A stretch of DNA of 5,616 bases, taken from assembly GCA_009840715.1 (NCBI GenBank), contig VXNE01000287.1, positions 1 through 5,616 on the forward strand, read 5' to 3'. Shown piece after piece: positions 1 through 5,616 of this stretch. A program made the position numbers and the translations under genes. Source of the DNA: Gammaproteobacteria bacterium. GTDB lineage: Bacteria > Pseudomonadota > Gammaproteobacteria > Pseudomonadales > Azotimanducaceae. The notes below the pieces were generated by a model. It worked only from the letters and a program-made list of their open reading frames with translations. It was not told the DNA's origin and did not search any database. The stretch's first letter is position 1. Every line of letters begins with the position of its first letter.

Positions 1-1380
1 CGGTCGCGGCGGGGGCCGGGGCGTCGCCCGGGCTGGAGCGACGACGCGCCGGCGTACCGGTATCGCTTCCCGGGCCGTACGCGGGGCCGAGGGGACCGCC
101 GGGCGCTGGCCACCCGAACGCGGCGTCGAGGCCGCAGGCCGCGCTGGCCTGGTCGATGGCGGTGGGTCGGGCCGCGCGACGTCCGGGGCGACCACTCCCC
201 CGTTCAGCCGCCCTTGCGGACGCACCGGGATTCCCGCACGCGCACCCGGAGCGGGCCGAATGCCCGGTATCGAAGCGGGCAAGCGCGGCTTGGCTGGCGT
301 CGCCGGCGCGGGCGTAACGGGATCGGGCGTGTCCGCCGGGCGGTCGGCTACACCGTTCGTCACCAGCCTCCCGCGGAGTAACGGGCGGCCCGGCACTACG
401 GGTTCCGAACGCGGTCGAGGCGCCGCCTTCCCGCCAGGACGGGATCCACCTCCACCTCCTCCGGGGCGCGCGCCCATCACGGGACGCGGTTCGTCGAAGA
501 GCCGTGACCCTTCCCCAGGTACTCTGCCCGGGACCGTTACCGGCACTGCTCCGGGCGCCGTCTCGGGGACGGCAGGCCGCCGCGCGGCTTCGCCCCGCCC
601 GCGGTCCCGCGGAGGCCCGGCCGCCCGCCGCCGGTCACCGCGCCGCTTGCGGTCTCCGCGGTCGCGGTGGTCCCGGTAGATGTAGATCGGGTAAACCCGC
701 CGAAACGGATCGTAGTGGTAGTAGCTGTAGACGTACGTGGGGTGATAGTGGCCACCGAAGTGGTGGTCGTGGTACGGCCGCTCGTAGTAGTGCTGATCGT
801 AGTGGTACGTGCTGTGGTACGTCGGCTGGCTCGCTCCGTGCGCTTCGCCCGACTCCGCCGGGCCGCTGCCCGCATACGCCGTCTCCGGCAGCGGCGCGAT
901 GGGCTGACGCGCCACCCGCTCCCGCTCGCACTCCGCCACGAGCAGGGAAAAGTCCTGCAGGAACTCCGGGGCGAAATCCTCGCGCTCAAGCAGTTGGACG
1001 CCGTCTTCCGACAACGGTGTACAGACGTTCCGATGGCGCACGAACTTGAGGATCGTCTCGTCGGACAGCCCCGCCTCGTGCAGTTCGAGGATCTCGCTCG
1101 CGCTCATCTCCGACACCTCGGTCGGCGGCACGCCACCCTCGTCGAGCATCCGGTCTACTACGGCGTCCGGGACCTCCGCCTCGTGGAGCGCCACCAATGC
1201 CACGCTGTCGATCTCGAACCGGGCGCCCGTCACCTCGATGATGCGGCCGATCTCTTCCTCGGAGTAGCCGCCCCTGCTCATCTCGATGACATCCAGCAGC
1301 GACAGCGCCGCCGCGCTCTGGGCGAACCAGAGAAACGGAACGAGGAGCGCCCCAAGCGCGTACCGGCAGGTCCTTCGCAT
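1..1380 (-). CDS. Secreted His/Tyr-rich, Arg/Pro-rich protein of unknown function (3' end beyond window)
   Basis: No family is recognised. The frame read from the ATG at 1380 stays open for 460 codons to base 1, so the C-terminus is missing. Residues 1-25 look like a Sec signal peptide: basic start (MRRTCR), hydrophobic core (ALGALLVPFLWFA) and an A-A-A cleavage site, so the protein is probably exported. Residues 27-115 hold three copies of a short helical motif of the type ILELHEAGLSDETI (about 28-48, 58-79, 93-114). Two cysteines of the mature protein, C120 and C151, could pair. Residues 187-240 contain 15 Tyr and 10 His in 54 positions, which suggests metal binding or a surface role. From about 241 on it is Arg/Pro/Ala/Gly-rich, with a run of six Gly near 310, and probably disordered. 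The start is supported by GGGGAGGT seven bases upstream and a TATACT box. A GC-rich frame can stay open by chance, so the distal tail is less certain than the first 240 residues. Confidence 0.72.
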   Translation of the reverse strand, partial: MRRTCRYALGALLVPFLWFAQSAAALSLLDVIEMSRGGYSEEEIGRIIEVTGARFEIDSVALVALHEAEVPDAVVDRMLDEGGVPPTEVSEMSASEILELHEAGLSDETILKFVRHRNVCTPLSEDGVQLLEREDFAPEFLQDFSLLVAECERERVARQPIAPLPETAYAGSGPAESGEAHGASQPTYHSTYHYDQHYYERPYHDHHFGGHYHPTYVYSYYHYDPFRRVYPIYIYRDHRDRGDRKRRGDRRRAAGPPRDRGRGEAARRPAVPETAPGAVPVTVPGRVPGEGSRLFDEPRPVMGARPGGGGGGSRPGGKAAPRPRSEPVVPGRPLLRGRLVTNGVADRPADTPDPVTPAPATPAKPRLPASIPGIRPAPGARAGIPVRPQGRLNGGVVAPDVARPDPPPSTRPARPAASTPRSGGQRPAVPSAPRTAREAIPVRRRVVAPARATPRPPPRP

Positions 1381-1387
1381 CGCGTCT

Positions 1388-1395
1388 ACCTCCCC
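1388..1395 (-). promoter_or_regulatory. Strong Shine-Dalgarno site of the secreted-protein gene
   Basis: The minus strand reads GGGGAGGT, ending seven bases before the ATG at 1380. This near-perfect anti-16S match at good spacing decides the start of the secreted-protein gene. Confidence 0.7.
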
Positions 1396-1415
1396 GGGGA
1401 TGGCCGGACAGAGGC

Positions 1416-1421
1416 AGTATA
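1416..1421 (-). promoter_or_regulatory. Candidate -10 box (TATACT) for the secreted-protein gene
   Basis: The minus strand reads TATACT, five of six matches to the sigma-70 -10 consensus, in otherwise very GC-rich DNA. It would start transcription near 1408-1410 and give a leader of about 30 bases. No convincing -35 lies 16-18 bases upstream; a TG dinucleotide just upstream (TGCG before the box) is close to, but not exactly, the extended -10 arrangement. Confidence 0.45.
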
Positions 1422-1477
1422 CGCAGCCGGCGACGCACCGCCGCACCTCGCGCCGACCCGTTCATGATCGGTTCAGA

Positions 1478-1506
1478 TTGACCACTGTGCCGGAGTCCGG
1501 TGGTAT
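1478..1506 (+). promoter_or_regulatory. Weak candidate promoter for the SDR gene, spacer containing a palindrome
   Basis: TTGACC at 1478-1483 is a five-of-six -35 match. Seventeen bases later TGGTAT (1501-1506) is only a three-of-six -10 match. The spacer ends with the perfect inverted repeat CCGGA-G-TCCGG (1490-1500), which could be an operator but is short and may be chance in GC-rich DNA. The SDR ribosome site is modest: GGGAAA at 1550-1555, five bases before the ATG at 1561. Confidence 0.3.
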
Positions 1507-1560
1507 CCGCCGCCCAAACCGACTAACTTTCGCGCCTTCGCAACGCCTCGGGAAACCGGA

Positions 1561-2328
1561 ATGAGAGTCGCAGGCAAGGTGGTCGTCGTCACGGGCGGCG
1601 CGAGCGGGATCGGGCGGGAGCTTGCCCGCGCGTTCGCCGGCCAGGAGCAGGCAGGGCACGTCGTTGTGGCCGATCTCGACGGGGACGGCGCCGCGGCCGT
1701 CGCGGAGGAGATCGGCGGCACGTCCATGCGCGTGGATGTCGGCGTCGAAGCAGACCTCGTCGAACTGATCGAACGCACGGAGCGCGACGTCGGGGACATC
1801 GACCTCTTCTGCTCCAACGCCGGAATCGGCCACGGCAAGGGCATCGACGAGTCCGACGAGGTCTGGGACAAGATCTGGCGCGTGAACACCATGTCGCACA
1901 TCTGGGCCGCCCGGCATCTCGTGCCGCGCATGGCAGCCCGCGGCGGTGGTTATCTCTTCAGCACGGCGTCAGCGGCCGGGCTACTCACCCAGATCGGCTC
2001 CGTCACCTACGCCGTGACCAAGCACGCCGCGGTCGCGCTCGCGGAGTGGATCTCGATCACCCACCATCGTGACGGCATCCGCGTCACCGTGCTCTGCCCG
2101 CAGGCGGTGCGCACCGGCATGACCGGAGACGGCCCGGGCGTGGCTGGAGTCGACGGCATGCTGGAACCCGACGTGGTGGCCCAGGTCTGTGTCGACGCCA
2201 TCGCCGAGGAGCGCTTCTTCGCCCTCCCGCATGAGACCGTCAAGGAGTACATGCGCCGCAAGGCCACCGACCCCGACCGGTGGCTCAAGGGCATGCGGCG
2301 GCTGCAGGAGGTCTACCAGACGGACTGA
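1561..2328 (+). CDS. Classical short-chain dehydrogenase/reductase (SDR), NAD(P)-dependent
   Basis: A complete 255-residue protein, the normal length for a classical SDR; it should be a cytoplasmic Rossmann-fold oxidoreductase of an alcohol or carbonyl substrate. The cofactor motif TGGASGIG is at 11-18. Asp38 at the end of the second strand (VVVADLD) favours NAD(H) over NADP(H). Asp59-Val60 fits the adenine contact and SNAGIG at 85-90 is the NAG motif. The catalytic tetrad is complete: N109, S137 (STASAAG), Y150 and K154 (YAVTK). The usual PG after the sixth strand is replaced by PQ at 180-181, followed by AVRTGM. The ATG at 1561 puts the glycine motif at the usual distance from the N-terminus. 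It stands alone on the plus strand, divergent from the secreted-protein gene and convergent with coxM, with 22 bases between the stops. The substrate cannot be read from the sequence, and a link to the neighbouring hydroxylase is only inference from proximity. Confidence 0.95.
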   Translation: MRVAGKVVVVTGGASGIGRELARAFAGQEQAGHVVVADLDGDGAAAVAEEIGGTSMRVDVGVEADLVELIERTERDVGDIDLFCSNAGIGHGKGIDESDEVWDKIWRVNTMSHIWAARHLVPRMAARGGGYLFSTASAAGLLTQIGSVTYAVTKHAAVALAEWISITHHRDGIRVTVLCPQAVRTGMTGDGPGVAGVDGMLEPDVVAQVCVDAIAEERFFALPHETVKEYMRRKATDPDRWLKGMRRLQEVYQTD

Positions 2329-2350
2329 GCGCCGCGGGTCGTTACCCCGT

Positions 2351-3145
2351 TTACCCGGCCAGTTGCCCCACCGCCCGGCGCGCCATGACGGCGACCAGGT
2401 GCGCCCGGTACGCCGCCGAAGCGTGCATGTCCGAGTTCAGGTTCCCGTCCGGCACGCTGACCCCGTCGAGCGCCGCGACCGAGAGGCCGCCGGCGAGCGC
2501 CGCCTCGAGTCCCGCCGAGCGGAACGCGCACGGACCAGCGCCGGTCACACCCACGCGCACGGCGCCGTCGAGCTCCGCGACCATGACGCCGACGATGGCG
2601 TAGCGCGAGGCGGGGTTCGGGAACTTCGCGTAGGCCGCCCGCGCCGGGATCTGAAACTCCACGGAAGTGACGATCTCCCCCGGTTCCAGCGCCGTCTCGA
2701 ACAGATCCACGAAAAAGTCCCCACCCGCGATGTCGCGCCGGTCCGTGTGCACCGTTGCGTTCAGCGCCACCACCGCCGCCGGGTAGTCGGCGGCCGGATC
2801 GCTGTTCGCGATAGAGCCGCCAATGGTCCCGCGGTTGCGCACGTGCGCGTCGCCGATGCGGCCAGCGAGGTCCGCAAGCGCCGGGATGGCCCCCCGCACC
2901 GCGGCGGACGCCGCCACATCCGCGTGGGGCGTCATGGCGCCGATGGTGACGGTGTCGCCCACGGCGATGCCGTTCAGCCCCTCGATGCCAGCGAGGTCGA
3001 CGACGTCCGTAGGCGCCGCGAGCCGCTGCTTCATCGTGGGGATGAGCGTCATGCCGCCAGCGAGGAACACGCCGTCGTCCGCCCCGGAGCGCAACTGCGA
3101 CGCCTCGGAGAGACTCGACGCCTTGTGGTAGTTGAAGCGATACAT
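2351..3145 (-). CDS. coxM: FAD-binding subunit of a CO dehydrogenase/xanthine dehydrogenase-family hydroxylase
   Basis: A complete 264-residue medium subunit, slightly short for a family of roughly 260-290. It would take electrons from the [2Fe-2S] subunit onto FAD and pass them to an external acceptor in the cytoplasm. Both FAD-binding signatures are clear: LAGGMTLIPTMKQRL at 28-42 and RNRGTIGGSIANSDPAAD at 103-120. The C-terminal domain (about 160-260) has the usual YAIVGVMVAELDG and late RAHLVAVMARRAV segments. The start is the ATG at 3145, because MYRFNYHKA is the family's typical N-terminus; the frame is open further upstream but that extension overlaps coxL out of frame. The ribosome site AGGGGGA overlaps the distal coxL stop TAG at 3157-3159, which suggests translational coupling. 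It is the last gene of the operon and appears intact although the upstream subunits look broken. Confidence 0.95.
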   Translation of the reverse strand: MYRFNYHKASSLSEASQLRSGADDGVFLAGGMTLIPTMKQRLAAPTDVVDLAGIEGLNGIAVGDTVTIGAMTPHADVAASAAVRGAIPALADLAGRIGDAHVRNRGTIGGSIANSDPAADYPAAVVALNATVHTDRRDIAGGDFFVDLFETALEPGEIVTSVEFQIPARAAYAKFPNPASRYAIVGVMVAELDGAVRVGVTGAGPCAFRSAGLEAALAGGLSVAALDGVSVPDGNLNSDMHASAAYRAHLVAVMARRAVGQLAG

Positions 3146-3151
3146 GACCTG

Positions 3152-3158
3152 TCCCCCT
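3152..3158 (-). promoter_or_regulatory. coxM ribosome binding site overlapping the distal coxL stop
   Basis: The minus strand reads AGGGGGA, six bases before the coxM ATG, and shares AG with the TAG that ends the coxL frame. This fixes the coxM start and shows that the coxL segment beyond the internal stop was laid out as part of the operon. Confidence 0.6.
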
Positions 3159-5499
3159 ATCCGCGCAGCGCGTTCCAGACCGTCTCGGAAGTCGCCGGCA
3201 TCGCCAGTTCCTTCACGCCCAAGGCGTCCGTGACCGCGTTCATCACCGCGGCCGTCGCCCCGATGGCCCCCGCCTCGCCACAGCCCTTCACGCCGAGCGG
3301 GTTGTGCGTGCACGGCGTCACCGGCGTGGGGCCGGGGGAGCTGGGCACCTACTCGGGCCGCGGCCTGCAGTTGGGCAAGTAGGGGCCGGTGGCGCGCGGA
3401 CCCCCCGCCGCGTAGACGCCGTGCTCCATGAGCGCCTGGCCGATCCCCTGCACGAGGCCGCCATGGACCTGCCCCTCGACGATCATCGGGTTGATGACGA
3501 GACCGAAGTCGTCGACCGCGACGAAGTCGACGATCTCGACCGTTCCGGTCTCCGGGTCGATTTCGACCTCGCAGACATGCGTGCCCGCCGGATACGTGAA
3601 GTTGCCCGGATCGTAGAACGCCTTCTCGGAGAGACCGGGCTCGAGTTCGTCGAGCGGGAAGCTCGCCGGCACGTAGGCCGCGAAGGCCACCTCGCCGAAC
3701 TCCATCGACCGGTTCGACTCCTGCTCCGAGAACACGCCGTCCTCGAAGTCGATCTTGTCGTCCGTGGTCTCGAAGGTGTGCGCGACGATCTTCTTGCCCT
3801 TCGCGATGATCTTGTCGGTTGCCTTGACGATCGCGGAGCCGCCGACGGCGATGGAGCGCGAACCGTAGGTGCCGAGGCCGTAGTCCTGCCGTCCCGTGTC
3901 GCCGTGCACGACCTCCACGTTCTCGAACGGGATCCCGAGTTGGTCCGAGACCACCTGCGCGAAGGTGGTCTCGTGGCCCTGGCCGTGGCTATGGGAGCCC
4001 GTGATGACAGTCACCGAGCCGGTGACGTTCACCCGCACCTCCGCGCTCTCGAAGAGCCCCACGCCGGCGCCCAGGGAGAGCGCCACCTGCGACGGCGCGA
4101 GGCCGCACGCCTCGATGTAGCTGGAGAAGCCGATGCCCCGCTTGCGCCCGCGCGCCTCCGAATCCGCGCGCCGGGCGGCGAAACGCGAGTAATCGACGAG
4201 TTCCAGCGCCCGGTCGAGGCTCGCCTCGTAGTCCCCCGTGTCGTAGGTCAGCGCCACCGGCGTCTCGTACGGGAACTGGTCCGGCTGGATGAAGTTCCGC
4301 CGCCGGAGTTCCGCCGGGTCCCTGCCCGTTTCCCGGGCCGCCGTCTCCACGAGTCGCTCGACGACGTAGGTCGCCTCCGGCCGTCCCGCGCCGCGGTAGG
4401 CATCGACGGGGCAGGTGTTGGTGAACACCGACTGCACCTCGACATAGATGGCGGGCGTGCGGTACTGGCCGGCCAGCAGCGTCCCGTACAGGTACGTGGG
4501 CACGCTCGAGGCGAAGGTGGAGAGGTAGGCGCCCATATTGGCGGTCGTTGCGACGCGCACACCCAGGAACTCGCCGTCGTCCGCAACAGCGAGTTCCGCG
4601 TGCGTGACGTGGTCCCTGCCGTGGCAGTCGCCCAGGAAAGACTCCGAGCGCTCCGCGACCCACTTCACCGGCCGGCGCACCTTGCCCGCCGCCCAGATGA
4701 CCGCCGTCTCCTCGGCGTACACGAAGATCTTCGATCCGAAGCCGCCGCCCACGTCGGGCGACACCACTCTCAGCTTAGACTCCGGCGCCAACTGCACGAA
4801 CGCCGCCAGGATCAACCGCTCGAGGTGCGGGTTCTGCGTGTTCATGTAGAGCGTGTAGTCGCCGGACGCCGCGTCGTAGCAGCCGATCGCGGCGCGCGGC
4901 TCCATGGCGTTAGGGATGAGGCGGTTGTTGACGATGTGGAGCGAAGTGACGTGCGCCGCCCGGGCGAACGCCGCCTCGGTCGCCGCCTGGTCGCCGAACT
5001 CCCAGTCGTAGCAGCGGTTGTTCGGTACCGACTCGTGTAGCTGGTCCGCCTCCGTCGCCGTCGCCACGTCCACCACGGCCGGCAGGTCCTCGAAGTCCGC
5101 GCTGACCGCTTCGGCGCCGTCGCGCGCCGCCTGCAGCGTCTCGGCGATGACGATGCCGTACGGCTCGCCCACGTAGTTGACCCGCTCCACCGCCACCGGT
5201 GGATGCGGCGGCTGGATCATGTCCGAGCCGTCGCGCGACTTGACCAGCCAGCCGCAGGGCAGGTCGCCGATGCCGTCCGCCGCGAGGTCCGCGCCGGTGA
5301 AGACGGCGACCACGCCGGGCGTCTCGAGGGCCCCGCTCGCGTCGATGCCCAGGATCTTCGCCCGCGCGTGCGGCGAGCGGAGAAAGACCGCGTACGCCTG
5401 ACCCGGCTGGTTGATGTCGTCGATGTAGTTTCCGGCGCCGGTGAGGAACCGGACGTCCTCCTTGCGCCTGACGGATGCGCCTATTCCCGTTTCCGACAT
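3157..5499 (-). pseudogene. coxL: Molybdopterin-binding large subunit (form II CoxL-like), interrupted by an in-frame TAG
   Basis: The full frame is 780 codons, normal for the family, but codon 717 (3349-3351) is TAG, so a 716-residue product is predicted. It would be the catalytic Mo-cytosine-dinucleotide subunit. The N-terminal a/b hammerhead domain spans about 19-130. Molybdopterin-domain motifs follow: VGGGFGSK (250-257), DAYRGAGR (366-373), GSHSHGQGHET (501-511) and GLGTYGSRS (541-549). AYRGAGR is the form II active-site loop; proven aerobic CO dehydrogenases have AYXCSFR with a Cu-binding Cys. Beyond the TAG, in the same frame, come NPLGVKGCGEAGAIG and the usual C-terminus ending TSETVWNALRG. 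The Glu of GCGEAG (742 in read-through numbering) is the conserved catalytic base, so the short product should be inactive. The ATG at 5499 has GGGAGGT just upstream and follows coxS by 12 bases. Real pseudogene and local sequence error are both possible. Confidence 0.9.
3337..3384 (-). other. Degenerate patch in coxL containing the premature TAG
   Basis: Codons 706-721 read TGPYLPNCRPRPE-stop-VPSS where, from memory of the family, something like TGS(F/Y)MDYCMPRADDxPSF is expected. No insertion or deletion is needed to align the two. About nine conserved positions are changed within 16 codons, including D to stop at 3349-3351, whereas coding sequence on both sides matches well. Confidence 0.6.
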
Positions 5500-5502
5500 G
5501 GG

Positions 5503-5509
5503 ACCTCCC
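5503..5509 (-). promoter_or_regulatory. coxL ribosome binding site
   Basis: The minus strand reads GGGAGGT, ending three bases before the ATG at 5499 (the GGAGG core is four bases away). It lies in the 12-base gap after the coxS stop and supports this coxL start. Confidence 0.6.
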
Positions 5510-5511
5510 GC

Positions 5512-5580
5512 CTACATGTTGTCGCGCGCCGCGAGCACGGCGCGCACCATGTTGTGGTAGCCCCTGCAGCGGCACAGGTT
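5512..5580 (-). pseudogene. coxS: C-terminal end of the [2Fe-2S] small subunit (CoxS-like), truncated
   Basis: Only the last 22 residues and the TAG stop can be read: NLCRCRGYHNMVRAVLAARD followed by NM. This is the hallmark C-terminus of the small iron-sulfur subunit; the CRC cysteines belong to the second [2Fe-2S] cluster motif (C-x2-C...CRC), which relays electrons from the molybdenum site. Its place 12 bases before coxL fits a small-large-medium subunit operon. Family members have a Gly before NLCRC; here the codon is Ala (5581-5583), and the next codons upstream are TAA (5584-5586) and TGA (5590-5592) with CTC between them. About 130 further residues would normally precede this point. 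The gene is therefore cut at 5580-5584 by insertion, rearrangement or a misassembled end, not simply by the window edge. Confidence 0.8.
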
Positions 5581-5616
5581 GGCTTAGAGTCAATGCCGGG
5601 CCTGTGTCGTATAAAC
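5581..5616. other. Discordant tail replacing the upstream coxS sequence
   Basis: From 5584 to the edge the sequence is about 48% GC (16 of 33), well below the window average, has two stops in the coxS frame and encodes no recognisable small-subunit residues. It could be the terminus of an inserted element, a rearrangement junction or low-quality contig-end sequence. No insertion-sequence family was identified from 36 bases. Confidence 0.5.

Noticed and set aside
667..1467. A 266-codon open frame on the plus strand
   Set aside because: It is antisense to the secreted-protein gene, which has a signal peptide, ribosome site and -10 box; the Val-rich start is the complement of the His/Tyr-rich stretch.
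2335..2357. Inverted repeat CGGGT-N13-ACCCG between the convergent SDR and coxM stops as a terminator
   Set aside because: Arms are only five bases with a 13-base loop and no T-tract; too weak to call.
3146..3313. N-terminal extension of coxM to an ATG at 3313
   Set aside because: The extra 56 residues are Gly/Arg-rich, overlap the coxL C-terminus out of frame and precede the canonical MYRFNYHKA start that has its own ribosome site.
3349..3351. TAG read as pyrrolysine or as evidence of a recoded amber codon
   Set aside because: coxS and the distal end of coxL also stop with TAG at sensible positions, and the family does not use pyrrolysine; the local degeneracy fits error or decay better.
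2189..3382. A 397-codon open frame on the plus strand
   Set aside because: It overlaps the SDR 3' end in another frame and runs antisense to coxM; its composition is Arg/His-rich without any motif.
3304..5040. A 578-codon open frame on the plus strand
   Set aside because: It lies antisense to coxL, whose protein has unmistakable family motifs; the plus-strand product is Arg/Val/Asp-rich low-complexity sequence typical of a shadow frame in GC-rich DNA.
5581..5616. Named insertion-sequence terminus at the right edge
   Set aside because: Thirty-six bases with no transposase and no second terminus are not enough to assign a family; reported only as a discordant tail.

Overview
The window is about 70% GC with the C/G-ending codons typical of a high-GC bacterium. 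It is bacterial chromosomal DNA, but nothing in it fixes the lineage. There are no rRNA or tRNA genes, no CRISPR array and no complete mobile element.

Layout. (1) Positions 1-1380, minus strand: the 5' part of a gene for a secreted protein, open to the left edge. It has a signal peptide, three short helical repeats, a His/Tyr-rich stretch and a long Arg/Pro/Ala-rich tail. (2) Positions 1381-1560: a divergent intergenic region with a good -10 box for the minus-strand gene and a weaker candidate promoter for the plus-strand gene. (3) Positions 1561-2328, plus strand: an intact classical short-chain dehydrogenase/reductase. (4) Positions 2351-5580, minus strand: an operon for a molybdenum hydroxylase of the CO dehydrogenase/xanthine dehydrogenase family, in the order small [2Fe-2S] subunit, large molybdopterin subunit, FAD subunit. 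The coxS-coxL and coxL-coxM gaps are 12 and 11 bases. (5) Positions 5581-5616: a tail of about 48% GC that no longer matches the small subunit.

Together, the three hydroxylase subunits would carry electrons from the Mo-cytosine-dinucleotide site (CoxL) through [2Fe-2S] clusters (CoxS) to FAD (CoxM). The large subunit carries the AYRGAGR loop of form II enzymes rather than the AYXCSFR loop of proven CO dehydrogenases, so its substrate is uncertain.

The main anomaly is that this operon looks damaged twice. coxL has an in-frame TAG at codon 717, upstream of the conserved catalytic glutamate, inside a short patch where several family-conserved residues are lost; the reading frame is the same on both sides. 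coxS is recognisable only for its last 22 residues, then runs into in-frame stops and foreign-looking sequence at the window edge. Either the operon is decaying or interrupted, or these are local sequence or assembly errors; sequence alone cannot decide. The second point of interest is the unusual secreted His/Tyr-rich protein at the left edge.
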